Assembly (NCBI GenBank): GCA_003138515.1
Contig: PLGG01000033.1
Coordinates: forward strand, 1 to 64,000
Length of the DNA: 64,000 nucleotides
Reading direction: 5' to 3'
DNA from: Acidobacteriaceae bacterium
GTDB lineage: Bacteria; Acidobacteriota; Terriglobia; Terriglobales; Acidobacteriaceae
The notes beneath the pieces are model-generated. The model saw only the letters and a program-made list of their open reading frames with translations. It was not told the origin of the DNA and ran no database searches. Shown here in pieces: positions 34,968-43,589 of this stretch. Position 1 is the stretch's first letter. The number at the start of each line of letters is the position of its first letter. The position numbers were made by a program, and so were the translations under genes.

Positions 34968-35714
34968 CTACGAGGTGACAATCTTTTGAGCCACCGTCTC
35001 CTCGTCCAGTTCCGATTGAATGATTTTGTTGTGCAGGCAATAAAGAGCCAGTTCCAGCCGGTCTGAAACTCCGAGCTTGTCATAAATCTTGCGCAGGTAG
35101 TTCTTGATCACCTGCTCGGTGGTGCCCAACTGGAAGGCGATTTCCTTGTTCCGCTTGCCCTGGGTGATGCAGGTGATGATCGACATCTCCTTGGGCGAAA
35201 GGCGGGGCTGATTCCGCGGGCTGACGAGCGCGGCCGCCTGAGCGCGATAAGCATCGATCACCCAGTTGACTGACTGGTTATCGATCCATGTTTCGCCGGC
35301 GGCGATGCGGCGCACGCACCTGACGAGCAAGTCGGGCGAAATGGAACGGGACACGATGCCACGAACGCCACGCCGGTAGAGTTCCACAGTATGGCTTTCG
35401 TCGGATGAGACGGCTTGCACGATGAGTTTCACGTCCGGGGCCATGCGCAGAAGCTCGGGGATCGCATTGGCCGTCCCGGCCAGCATGCCTCCCTCCAAAA
35501 GCACAATGTCGGTTGGATAACGCTCGATGGCGGCGCGCAGATTCTCCAGCGAATCGGCCTGGGCAACTACGCGGATGTCGTCTTCAAGAGCGAAGACCTT
35601 GCGAATTCCGACGCGATAAATCGCCTGCGAATCCGCGAGTATAACGCGAACGGTCCCCGGCTTGACCGGAGTGTCAACACTCTCGCCTTCGGGGTTGTCG
35701 TCGAGGACTTCCAT
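34968..35714 (-). CDS. NarL/FixJ-type response regulator with degenerate receiver
   Basis: 248 aa. Receiver ~20-140, LuxR-type helix-turn-helix ~185-240 ('LSPKEMSIITCITQGKRNKEIAFQLGTTEQVIKNYLRKIYDKLGVSDRLELALY'). In the receiver the phospho-acceptor is Glu ('DIVLLEGGM') instead of Asp, the acidic pair near the start is 'ADSQ', and the conserved Lys is replaced ('GIVSRS'). It therefore probably does not accept phosphate and may be constitutively active or sense something else. Upstream in the same direction is a PilZ gene (29 bp apart); no histidine kinase nearby. Confidence 0.85.
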   Translation of the reverse strand: MEVLDDNPEGESVDTPVKPGTVRVILADSQAIYRVGIRKVFALEDDIRVVAQADSLENLRAAIERYPTDIVLLEGGMLAGTANAIPELLRMAPDVKLIVQAVSSDESHTVELYRRGVRGIVSRSISPDLLVRCVRRIAAGETWIDNQSVNWVIDAYRAQAAALVSPRNQPRLSPKEMSIITCITQGKRNKEIAFQLGTTEQVIKNYLRKIYDKLGVSDRLELALYCLHNKIIQSELDEETVAQKIVTS

Positions 35715-35743
35715 AGTCGGCTGCCGTTAAGCCAACTGAGAAC

Positions 35744-36106
35744 TCATTGCTCCGCAAACCGATAATCGTCAATTGTGGCCGCGGCGAGGTGCTCATTGTG
35801 GCTTGAGGAGCAGCGTACCACACGTCCCGTGCACTGGACCAGAACATCCTGAGGCGAACCCAGGACCGCGCGGGGCATTCGCATAGAAAATCGGACGTCG
35901 AGTCCGACTTGCAAAGCCTCGTCAAGAGCGAAGAGAACCCCGCTCGCGGAGACGTTTCGAGTCAACCCAACGATCTCATCTTCGCCAGATGAGAGCACCA
36001 CTGGCAAGGAAAGAGGAAATCGTACCGCGCAGCGAACTTCTTGCCGCCCTTGCGAGGGGTCTTGGACATCGGACGGCAGCGGTGTTTCTGGATTGAGAGA
36101 ATTCAT
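35744..36106 (-). CDS. PilZ domain protein
   Basis: 120 aa from ATG 36106 (the track uses a TTG two codons earlier). 'RCAVRFPLSLPVVL' contains the RxxxR part and 'NVSASGVLF' the (D/N)xSxxG part of the c-di-GMP site. Single-domain PilZ, cytoplasmic. Likely co-transcribed with the pseudo-receiver regulator downstream, which links it to a signalling unit. Confidence 0.8.
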   Translation of the reverse strand: MNSLNPETPLPSDVQDPSQGRQEVRCAVRFPLSLPVVLSSGEDEIVGLTRNVSASGVLFALDEALQVGLDVRFSMRMPRAVLGSPQDVLVQCTGRVVRCSSSHNEHLAAATIDDYRFAEQ

Positions 36107-36592
36107 AGACAATGGCCAGATGAGAACGGCTTAATGGCAAATGTACCGAGTTTTGTCGATTTAGCCTACGGCACCAAAGTTTTCAGTCTGGTAACAGCAA
36201 ATGGCAATTGCCGTCGAAGGGCGGTAACTCGCCGGTCTCTGCAACTTCTCGGCGAATCTCTTCAAGCTCGAGCCGACAGGAAATATGGACCCCTGTCGAA
36301 GCGTGGCAGCGCCGCATAGTTTCGGATTCTCCTGCCGTCCCTTTAGCCCATTTTGCCGCGAAAGCGCCGGTTGAGATCGCGGCAAGTGGGGGAATCTCGG
36401 GCTGCAAGGCGAAGATACATCGAAATTCGTCTGAAGTACCTATGTTTTTGTTACCGTCGCACAGGGAAAATAGGTACTTACGGAAGAATTTTTTTCTAAT
36501 ACCACTTTTGTTGTAGCGCCGGTGCACCTTTTGGGTTACTCTAACAAAGCAAAGTTCTAAGGCGGAGTTGTCTACCGCAGGGAGAAAGTCTC
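36107..36592. other. intergenic region between PilZ gene and repeat-peptide gene
   Basis: 486 bp, divergent starts, noticeably AT-richer from 36430 on. Contains the 10-bp inverted repeat at 36434-36479 and a run TTTTTTT near 36488. Short ORFs on both strands look spurious. Confidence 0.4.
36434..36479. promoter_or_regulatory. 10-bp inverted repeat, AAGTACCTAT...ATAGGTACTT
   Basis: Perfect arms with a 26-nt spacer, ~115 bp before the repeat-peptide gene. Could be a paired operator or a stem-loop in an RNA leader. Confidence 0.5.
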
Positions 36593-36907
36593 ATGAGTTC
36601 GCGTACGTTAGTTGCCTTGAAATTCGGCGTTATTGTTCTGCTTCTCGTGTCTGTGTGCAGTGCGAGCGCAGTCCCATATGGCCCCTTGAGGCTGCCACCT
36701 CCGAGCGCGGCAGCAGCGGTGCCCTATGGCCCCTTGAGGCTGCCACCTCCGAGCATGGCAGCAGCGGTGCCCTATGGCCCCTTGAGGCTGCCACCTCCGA
36801 GCATGGCAGCAGCGGTGCCCTACGGCCCCTTGAGGCTGCCACCTCCCAGCATGGCAGCGGCGGTTCCTTACGGCCCCTTGAGGCTTCCACCTCCAAGCGC
36901 AGCGTAA
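36593..36907 (+). CDS. exported peptide made of five 16-residue repeats
   Basis: 104 aa. ATG with GGGAGA 7 nt upstream. Signal peptide 'MSSRTLVALKFGVIVLLLVSVCSASA' followed at once by five copies of VPYGPLRLPPPSMAAA (first and last with A for M). Ser-Ala-Ala-type junctions between copies could be protease sites, giving identical Pro-rich peptides, or the whole may be an extended envelope linker. Ends in a strong terminator, so it is a single-gene unit. No family recognised. The parallel ORF 36568..36921 is the same DNA in another frame; the signal peptide and RBS identify this frame as real. Confidence 0.75.
   Translation: MSSRTLVALKFGVIVLLLVSVCSASAVPYGPLRLPPPSAAAAVPYGPLRLPPPSMAAAVPYGPLRLPPPSMAAAVPYGPLRLPPPSMAAAVPYGPLRLPPPSAA
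36671..36904 (+). repeat. 48-bp tandem repeat, about 4.9 copies
   Basis: Units begin at 36671, 36719, 36767, 36815 and 36863. Copies 2-4 differ at only a few third-codon positions (for example TAT/TAC, CCG/CCC), which shows selection on the peptide or recent amplification. Confidence 0.9.
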
Positions 36908-36929
36908 AAGAATTCTGTTAACCAGGCAG

Positions 36930-36957
36930 GGCCCGCCTCTAAGAGGCGGGCCTTTTT
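36930..36957 (+). terminator. rho-independent terminator of repeat-peptide gene
   Basis: GGCCCGCCTCT-A-AGAGGCGGGCC then TTTTT. Confidence 0.85.
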
Positions 36958-36990
36958 GCGTTTTCTGGGGGTAAGAGAAGCGCATAGACT

Positions 36991-37851
36991 GTGATCAAAG
37001 GGCGGCCCGCGCTGGGCATGCTGCTATCTTCAGATCGATTCGGCGATTGGTTGGACCCGACGTTTATGAGTATCGATGATCTGATTTGGCTCGTAGCATC
37101 ACTCGTGGAACTCGCCGTCATTGGGATGCTCGTCTACAGGCGCGTCTGGCGCACGTTACCGGTATTTTTTTCCTATTGCGTTTGGGATCTGACGAGTAAT
37201 CTCGCCATTTATGTAGTCAGCCTCTACGATCCGGGCGCTGTTTATCACGCCTATTTCGCGCAGACGGCCATTGATTCCGCACTGCTCTTTTGCGTTTTAG
37301 TTGAAATGGCCTGGTCAGTGCTGCGGCCGCTTCGAGCATCTTTGCCGCGAAGCGCACTGGTGGTCGTGGGAATTCTGATTCTGGTGGCTGGTGTAGCAAT
37401 CTGGCCATTCGCAGGCCTTCCTGGACTTGCTCACAGTACGTCGAAGGAAGGACTCCTCATCGCTCAGTTGCAACAGACGTCAACGATTCTCCGGATCTTA
37501 TTCTTCGTTCTGCTCGCCGGCGGCAGCCAGCTATTATCGATCGGCTGGCGCGATCGCGAGCTTCAGGTGGCAACAGGGCTGGGTCTCTATTCCATGGTCA
37601 GCCTTACGGTAGCTGTGCTCGATCTACACCAGACAACCGCGTCCCAGGTCGAGCACCTCAATCAAATTGCGACTGCCGGCTACATCTGTTGCCTGGTTTA
37701 TTGGGTCTTTAGCTTCGCGCAGAAGGAAGCAGACCGGAGAGAATTCACGCCGCAGATGCGGAGCTTCCTCCTGGCCGCCGCCGGAGCTGCGCGCACCACA
37801 CGTGTTGCGATGACCGATTCGCGTAGCGACAAACCGCCAAAGCAGGACTAA
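36991..37851 (+). CDS. seven-helix membrane protein of unknown function
   Basis: 286 aa from GTG 36991; ATG 37066 (MSIDDLIWLV) is an equally good start because neither has a clear RBS. About seven hydrophobic helices starting 'LIWLVASLVELAVIGMLVY', with conserved-looking 'FFSYCVWDL' and 'YCLVYWVFSFAQKE' ends. C-terminal ~40 residues soluble and basic. No motif of a known transporter or enzyme seen. Confidence 0.65.
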   Translation: MIKGRPALGMLLSSDRFGDWLDPTFMSIDDLIWLVASLVELAVIGMLVYRRVWRTLPVFFSYCVWDLTSNLAIYVVSLYDPGAVYHAYFAQTAIDSALLFCVLVEMAWSVLRPLRASLPRSALVVVGILILVAGVAIWPFAGLPGLAHSTSKEGLLIAQLQQTSTILRILFFVLLAGGSQLLSIGWRDRELQVATGLGLYSMVSLTVAVLDLHQTTASQVEHLNQIATAGYICCLVYWVFSFAQKEADRREFTPQMRSFLLAAAGAARTTRVAMTDSRSDKPPKQD

Positions 37852-38101
37852 TGCTGACAAAGTTTCTTCCATCGCGCCCGGTGGTGCGAGCAGTGCCGCT
37901 TTGGTGGTGCGCGCTGCAACGCCGCGCGAATTGACATGAAGGTTCGCGGCGGGTTTTAATTGAAGCAGTGGTGAAGGAGTTCACCCTCAACCGCTGTCCT
38001 CTCTGCTAAGCCGGACAGATGATGACTCCTGACAGGGAATCCTGTTGCGGAGTCGTATCGCGGCGCGATCCCCGAGTACACACAATAAGGAGCGTTCGTT
38101 T

Positions 38102-39313
38102 ATGGCGAATGCATGGGCACTGTCAGCTCTCTGGGTGGGTCTCGCGCTCGTGGCAACCTTGCTGGCGATCTGGTTTAAAGTCGCAACCGCTCTTTCCGAG
38201 ATCATCGTCGGCACCGTGGCACAGCTCATTATTGGAGCGTTCATGGGCTCTGGTGGGTTGCTCGCCAGCACCCAATGGATCACTTTTCTTGCCGGAACCG
38301 GCGCCATTGTTCTCACCTTCCTGGCCGGCGCCGAACTTGAGCCAACGATCTTTAAAACCAAATGGAAAGAGGCCGTGCTGGTAGGGATGGCCGGTTTTGT
38401 TGGACCGTTTCTTGGCTGCACTCTGGTCGGGCATTACATCCTTGGCTGGAGCATGCGCTCAAGCTGGCTGTGTGGAGTGGCGCTTTCGACGACGTCGGTC
38501 GCCGTTGTCTATGCGGTCATGCTGGAACTCGGCCTGAACGTAACCGAATTCGGCAAGGCCATCCTCGCAGCGTGCTTTGTGAATGACTTGGGAACCGTAC
38601 TGGCTCTGGGCCTCATTTTCTCGCCTTTCAGCATTAAGACGGTCATCTTTGTTTGTGTCTGCACGGGCCTGTTTGCGGTTCTTCCCTTTTTCACGAAATG
38701 GTTCTTTGCGAAATACGGCGGGCGCGTCTCCGAACTCGAAACCAAGTACATCCTGTTTCTTCTTTTTGGGCTCGGAGGGCTGGCGGTTTGGGCGGGAAGC
38801 GAGGCCGTTTTGCCCGCGTACATGATTGGGTCGGTTCTGGCCGGAACCGTTGGCAAGGACCACATGCTCGTCCGCCGCCTGCGGACCCTCACCTTCGGCC
38901 TGCTGACGCCCTTTTATTTCATTCGTGCGGGCTCATTCGTTTCGGTACCGGCGCTGATTGCGGCGCCTGCGACGCTGATCATCCTGTTCCTAGCCAAAAT
39001 GGCGACGAAGACCGCGTTCGTTTTTCCAACCGTAAGGGCCCATCGGCACCAAGGATCAGCCGGAGCCTATTACACCCTGATGATGTCGACCGGCCTCACT
39101 TTTGGGACCATCTCAGCGCTGTTCGGCCTCAATCATCAAATCATCACGCAGGCGCAGTATTCATTCCTCGTGGGAGCGATCATTGCCAGCGCAGTGATTC
39201 CCACGTTAGTGGCAAATACGTTCTTTCTGCCGAAACATCTGCTTCCCCGCAAGGTGGCCCATGGCAAGCATCATGCTGTGCCTGTGCATCCGGCGGTGGA
39301 AGAAGAAGGATAA
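38102..39313 (+). CDS. CPA2-type cation:proton antiporter
   Basis: 403 aa from MANAWALSALW, AAGGAG ~9 nt upstream. About twelve membrane helices; 'TFLAGAELEPTIF' and 'ACFVNDLGTVLALG' (ND pair) match the ion-binding helices of Kef/CPA2 exchangers, with 'STTSVAVVYAVM' in between. No RCK/TrkA domain. Exchanges Na+ or K+ for H+ in the inner membrane. Followed by crcB and DUF190, so perhaps part of an ion-stress module with fluoride export. Confidence 0.87.
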   Translation: MANAWALSALWVGLALVATLLAIWFKVATALSEIIVGTVAQLIIGAFMGSGGLLASTQWITFLAGTGAIVLTFLAGAELEPTIFKTKWKEAVLVGMAGFVGPFLGCTLVGHYILGWSMRSSWLCGVALSTTSVAVVYAVMLELGLNVTEFGKAILAACFVNDLGTVLALGLIFSPFSIKTVIFVCVCTGLFAVLPFFTKWFFAKYGGRVSELETKYILFLLFGLGGLAVWAGSEAVLPAYMIGSVLAGTVGKDHMLVRRLRTLTFGLLTPFYFIRAGSFVSVPALIAAPATLIILFLAKMATKTAFVFPTVRAHRHQGSAGAYYTLMMSTGLTFGTISALFGLNHQIITQAQYSFLVGAIIASAVIPTLVANTFFLPKHLLPRKVAHGKHHAVPVHPAVEEEG

Positions 39314-39376
39314 TCGGCGAGGTCGAGTATAGAGGTGATTGGCGGAGAGCGATAAGCTAGAGAAGGGGGCCAGGCA

Positions 39377-39751
39377 TTGCCGAAATATCTGATGATTGCT
39401 GTGGGCGGCGCGCTGGGTTCCATGGCCCGGTACTGGGTCGGCTCCACGATCTCGGGCCGCATGGGAGCCAGGTTCCCTTACGGCACGATGGTCATCAACA
39501 TGACGGCGTGCGTGATCATCGGCTTTACGCTGACCTACTTTGGCAAGCGCGCCGACCTGAATCCTGCATGGCGATTCCTTGTGCCCATTGGCTTCATCGG
39601 CGCCTACAGCACCTTCTCGACATACGAGTGGGAGACGCTGTCGACGATGCGATCGGGCGCATTTCTCTTGGCGGCGCTCTACGCGGTGGGCAGCCTTGTG
39701 CTGGGCCTTGCGGCAACCTGGTGCGGCACGGCACTTGCCGACCTGCTCTAA
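39377..39751 (+). CDS. crcB: fluoride exporter CrcB/Fluc
   Basis: 124 aa from TTG 39377, AAGGGGG just upstream. 'GGALGSMARYWVG', 'PYGTMVINMTACVIIG', 'GFIGAYSTFSTYEWE' are the Fluc signature (the NxxG-type helix and the STFSTF/Y phenyl-box region). Four helices; works as a dual-topology dimeric F- channel. No fluoride riboswitch consensus is visible upstream. Confidence 0.95.
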   Translation: MPKYLMIAVGGALGSMARYWVGSTISGRMGARFPYGTMVINMTACVIIGFTLTYFGKRADLNPAWRFLVPIGFIGAYSTFSTYEWETLSTMRSGAFLLAALYAVGSLVLGLAATWCGTALADLL

Positions 39752-39901
39752 AGAACCTGTGGCACGCGGCTGGAGTTGCAAGTTCCCCACAAAGGTGCTT
39801 CAATCGTTCGTTGTTCACACGGAAGAGGAAGTTCGGCGCGCGTCTGGCGAGTGAAGCAAGACACTGAATCAAGGCACTGAAGCCGAGCGGAGAGAGAACG
39901 C

Positions 39902-40234
39902 ATGTTGACCACGGGCAAGGCGGTAAAAGTCACGCTCTACCTGAGCGATGGGGCCAAGCACCACCACGTTCCGGTCTACACCAGCATTCTGGACTTTCTC
40001 TTTCACAGCGGAATCGCCGGAGCCACGGTGGTGAAGGGCGTTGCGGGGTTTGGAGCCAAGCATCGCATCCATTCCGTGCACATCCTGGAAATCTCGGATC
40101 ATCTTCCGATCAAAATCGAGTTCATTGAGACGCGCGAAAAGGTGGATGCGGTTTTGCCCGAACTGGAAAAGATGATCGGCTCCGGCCTGATTGAAGTGCA
40201 GGAGACCTCGATCATCGTTCCGCCTCACCAGTAG
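39902..40234 (+). CDS. DUF190 family protein
   Basis: 110 aa. 'KAVKVTLYLSDGAKHHHVPVYTSILDFLFHSGIAGATVVKGVAGFG' is the DUF190 (PII-like fold) signature; the family is often encoded beside CrcB. Probably a soluble regulator or partner of the fluoride exporter. 150 bp after crcB. Confidence 0.9.
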   Translation: MLTTGKAVKVTLYLSDGAKHHHVPVYTSILDFLFHSGIAGATVVKGVAGFGAKHRIHSVHILEISDHLPIKIEFIETREKVDAVLPELEKMIGSGLIEVQETSIIVPPHQ

Positions 40235-40501
40235 TTCCATCACCGGCTAGCAAGCGCCAATCCCTCGCCAGCCGGCCTTCAAAAAAAGCCAAACCGCAAC
40301 ATTCAGCCGGAGAATGCATCTAAATCACCAGGGGCGGTGTGTTGCGCAGGAGTGGTCGCGACCTGCACCGCAATGCAGCGCAAGAATCCTGAATCGTCAA
40401 TGACATGACGGATCTGGAAGATTCGATTGATCCATCAATCAGATGAGATGGTGCATACTGAATAGTAGAGAGTCGGGCATTCTTACCCCAAAGAGGAACC
40501 T

Positions 40502-41563
40502 ATGCTCTCAAGTTTTCGCAACCGCATTATTCTATTTGTCCTTGTCCTGGTGGCGGGATCTTTCTGCGCTCAGGGGCACGCACAGGCGGCTCTTCTGATG
40601 GAAGAGCCGTACGGCTTTTTTGGAGCCCTGAATCCGACGGGGCATAATGCGATTTATTTCGAGCGAATCTGCGCTGAGACGCCGGTGAAGCTGCGCCGCT
40701 GCCAGGCGGGCGAGCTGGGCGCCGTGATTGCCCGCTATCAGGGCATCGACGGATACGACTGGGTGGCCATGCCGCTCGTTCCTTACCTTTATTCGGTGGA
40801 GAACGCAGCGGATGTTCCGGCGCACGTGGACCGCAACACGGTGGTGAAACTGCGTAACCGGTATCGCGAGGAGCATTTGACGAGCCTGCGCGTGGATTTG
40901 CCTGCGGGCAACTTTATACACGGCGGATGGAAGCAACTGCTGGGCGCGGCGTATGAGCGGCGGATTTTCGCCTTTCGCTTCGAGACAACAGCAGAGCAGG
41001 ATGACGCCCTGATCGAGAAGCTGAATGCGGCACCGAACCGGACCCGGTTCAACTTGCTCTTCAATAACTGCGCGGATTTCGCGCGGGTAATGCTGAACGA
41101 GTACTTTCCCCGCACGTTCAGGCGCAGCATCTTTCCGGATGCCGGCATGACGACGCCCAAGCAAATCACCTATAAGCTGGTGCGGTTCGGGCGCAAGAAG
41201 CCAGGGACAGAGTTAGCGGTTTTTATGATTCCGCAGATTCCGGGCTACCGGTGGCGGAGCCACTCCACGAAGACCGTTGACGAGTCCGTCATAACGACGA
41301 TTTACGCAATCCCGATCGCGTTGATGAATCCTTATATCGCGGGTGGGCTGTTCGTGGACTATCTGGTGCGCGGCCGCTATCACCTGATGCCTAAGAACCC
41401 GACAGTTCTGGGACCGGAAGACTTAACAGCGTTGACAGCTCCAAGTTCGAACCAAGAGAATTCGGCCAGTGCAGGTAAACAGGCTCCCGATGCTGTAGCC
41501 GCAACGCCAGCAGCCACGATGGCCAATCAGGACCTGCAAGGAACGAGTACAGTGAATGAGTGA
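40502..41563 (+). CDS. exported DUF4105-like protein with His/Cys papain-type motifs
   Basis: 353 aa. Signal peptide to 'GHAQA'; 'NPTGHNAIYFERIC' and 'LLFNNCADFARVMLNEYFP' provide a His and a Cys in the order seen in LRAT/NlpC-related and DUF4105 domains. A hydrophobic C-terminal segment ('IPIALMNPYIAGGLFVDYL') and a Pro/Ala tail follow. Probably a periplasmic thiol hydrolase or acyltransferase; substrate unknown. Overlaps the next gene by 8 bp. Confidence 0.6.
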   Translation: MLSSFRNRIILFVLVLVAGSFCAQGHAQAALLMEEPYGFFGALNPTGHNAIYFERICAETPVKLRRCQAGELGAVIARYQGIDGYDWVAMPLVPYLYSVENAADVPAHVDRNTVVKLRNRYREEHLTSLRVDLPAGNFIHGGWKQLLGAAYERRIFAFRFETTAEQDDALIEKLNAAPNRTRFNLLFNNCADFARVMLNEYFPRTFRRSIFPDAGMTTPKQITYKLVRFGRKKPGTELAVFMIPQIPGYRWRSHSTKTVDESVITTIYAIPIALMNPYIAGGLFVDYLVRGRYHLMPKNPTVLGPEDLTALTAPSSNQENSASAGKQAPDAVAATPAATMANQDLQGTSTVNE

Positions 41564-41987
41564 GCCGCAAAGTTTCAAGAACCACGCAAAATTCGATCCT
41601 CCGTATCATTTCTTCCTGACGATCGTTTCGATCGCCAGCGTCATTATCGCGATCATCTATTGCGTACACCACTTCTGCTTCAACTCAGTGTGGCTGGTAG
41701 TGGTGGCCCTGGCAGCGGTCGTTGCGCTGTTCCGCATGCGACAGTACCCGCTGAAGGTGCAGGACCGCGTGATCCGGCTTGAAGAGCGACTGCGACTGCA
41801 GGCGCTGGCTCCGGCGGAATGGCATACGCAGATCTATCGGCTGACGGAAGATCAACTGATCGCGCTGCGCTTTGCCGCGGACGATGAAGTGGTGGAACTG
41901 GCGAAGCAGGCCCTCGAACATAACCTGAACCGCAAGCAGATCAAAGAGAGGATCAAGAGCTGGCGGCCGGACAACTGGCGGTTGTGA
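41556..41987 (+). CDS. DUF6526 family membrane protein
   Basis: 143 aa. 'MSEPQSFKNHAKFDPPYHFFL', two membrane helices, then 'RVIRLEERLRLQALAP', 'LTEDQLIALRFAADDE', 'RKQIKERIKSWRPDNWRL'. This is a small uncharacterised family frequent in Acidobacteria and Bacteroidota. Start codon lies inside the previous gene, so translation is coupled. Confidence 0.8.
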   Translation: MSEPQSFKNHAKFDPPYHFFLTIVSIASVIIAIIYCVHHFCFNSVWLVVVALAAVVALFRMRQYPLKVQDRVIRLEERLRLQALAPAEWHTQIYRLTEDQLIALRFAADDEVVELAKQALEHNLNRKQIKERIKSWRPDNWRL

Positions 41988-42731
41988 GAGAGACAGGGAA
42001 CAGGGACCAGGGATTAGGGACTGGGGTCGCCGGACCGCCGTGGATCGTGAACGGAGGACGGTGGACGGTGGACGGTGGGCAGTGGGTCTGGAATAAAAGA
42101 GAGAGTAAGTGAAATAAGGCTCGTGAAACGAGGCAGTTAGCCCGCGAATGCGCGCCGGTTGCAAATGCGCAGATCGCCCGCTGATTCTAAAGGAGTTGTT
42201 TAGCATAAAATCCACGCAATTTGGCACATTTTCGCGATGTTCCCAAGAGCGATTTGTTGATTCTAAACGACTTAATTGGCGAAAAATTGGCGAAACATCA
42301 CTATTTTTTTCTTTCATTATTTTCCAGTCAGAAAACGCCGGTAAGCTGGGCTAACAGAGTGAACGGCGCTAGCGCGGTTAGCGTCGATGGCTGAGCCTGT
42401 ACTGACCACGGTGAGGCGGCCGATTCGAACTGTTCTGGATGAATCCCCATACAAGTTCAAGTGTAGAGATTTTGCGGAAATAATCGGCAAACTTGCGCGG
42501 GGAAATATTCGGAATGGAATCAGCGGGATGGGCGGCGTCGGACGGGTAGGCGCTCTTGACAGGTTGGCGGGGGCGTCGGGCTGGCGGCGATGGTGGATGG
42601 TGAGAAGCCGACTTGCCAGGAGAGATCCAAATCTGGGGTTACTTCCGGTTTGGCGACCAACCGCCCGGAACTCGGAACTTACAGGTCGTTGAGCTGATGT
42701 CGTGGCCTGATCTCAAGAGAAGGGGCATAAT
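41988..42731. other. 744-bp non-coding, repeat-rich region
   Basis: Starts with CAGGGAACAGGGACCAG...GGGACTGGGG, a degenerate GGGAnCAGGGA repeat also seen at 63898, then tandem GGACGGT/GGTGGAC units (42055-42090). From 42180 it becomes AT-rich, with ATTGGCGAAA repeated twice near 42280. The ORF at 42387..42692 has no RBS and unnatural composition. Nothing else recognised. Confidence 0.45.
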
Positions 42732-43238
42732 GTGTCAGGGACGAAAATGAGCTTGCGCCTTCCAATAAGACAGCCACGACTCGCTCTGACGTCCGCTATG
42801 GTCGGAGCCTTCAGCTTCTGGTTGCCAGATGTGGCGACCCATTTGTTCTTCAGGTTTACCTTTGACCGTCCGCAGTTGTGGGCGATCACGCTTCTCATGC
42901 CCGCTACGCTCCTGTGCGCCTATCTGGTGGTGAGTAGATTACTGGCAAAACACGATTTCAATTGGGTTGGCATCGCGATGATGATTGGCGTCTGGCTGAC
43001 GGGCGGGCTGTTCATGATGCTCGGGGCAACGGCGTCGGGGAGCGGGTTCGCGTCTGGCGGCCTGATCTCGCTCATCCTGATTGCGTCGTCGATAATCCCG
43101 GTTGTTACGTGCATGTTGGCTACCTATGACGGCAGCCTCTTCGCCTTGCTTATCGTGACATTTGGCGCAATCCTGATCTGGGGCATAAAGGAGAGTGGGA
43201 TGCCGCTCCCCTTCCAAGATCGAGTTCGGACGCACTAA
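42732..43238 (+). CDS. small four-helix membrane protein
   Basis: 168 aa from GTG 42732 with AAGGGG 7 nt upstream; ATG 42747 is an alternative. Helices 'ALTSAMVGAFSFWLP', 'ITLLMPATLLCAYLVV', 'GIAMMIGVWLTGGLFMML', 'LISLILIASSIIPVVTCML', 'ALLIVTFGAILIWGI'. No family recognised. Confidence 0.55.
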   Translation: MSGTKMSLRLPIRQPRLALTSAMVGAFSFWLPDVATHLFFRFTFDRPQLWAITLLMPATLLCAYLVVSRLLAKHDFNWVGIAMMIGVWLTGGLFMMLGATASGSGFASGGLISLILIASSIIPVVTCMLATYDGSLFALLIVTFGAILIWGIKESGMPLPFQDRVRTH

Positions 43239-43424
43239 AAGTAGGGAATTATTTAGCTCGATGAGTGGCCTTCGCCGCGGGCCATGCCCCAACGAGGACC
43301 CGCTTTCCCATTAGACCTGTATCACCGGCTAACCGGAAGTTACCCGTTTCTCGTATTAGTCCCCCATAAACGCCGTAGTATCCATCGCTGCCGTTTGAAA
43401 GCAAGGTCGGAGCCGGGTGGCGAG

Positions 43425-43570
43425 GCAGCCCGGGCCTGAAGGCCGGGGTGTTTGATGAGCGGGAATTCAGGAGCCTGAAGGCTCCTGCTCCCTCCGCCGG
43501 CACGAGTGCTCGCGGCCCGATACGAGGCAAAGGCAACCACAGATCCTTCGCTGCGCTCAGGATGACAACT
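43425..43570. repeat. cluster of palindromic intergenic repeats
   Basis: GGCC-TGAA-GGCC (near 43434), AGGAGCC-TGAA-GGCTCCT (43469-43486, perfect arms) and ATCCT-TCGCTGCGCTC-AGGAT (43544-43564). Two share the CCTGAAGG core. This is the style of REP-like elements scattered through acidobacterial genomes. Confidence 0.6.
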
Positions 43571-43589
43571 TCGGAAGAGGCGGTTCAGC

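Noticed and set aside
36568-36921. 117-aa ORF with LWPLEAATSEHGSSGA repeats
   Set aside because: Same tandem repeat in another frame, without signal peptide or RBS.
37852-38101. Possible fluoride riboswitch before the antiporter
   Set aside because: Looked for the conserved crcB-motif blocks here and before crcB; none found by eye.
42387-42692. 101-aa plus-strand ORF
   Set aside because: No RBS and low-complexity Gly/Arg composition.
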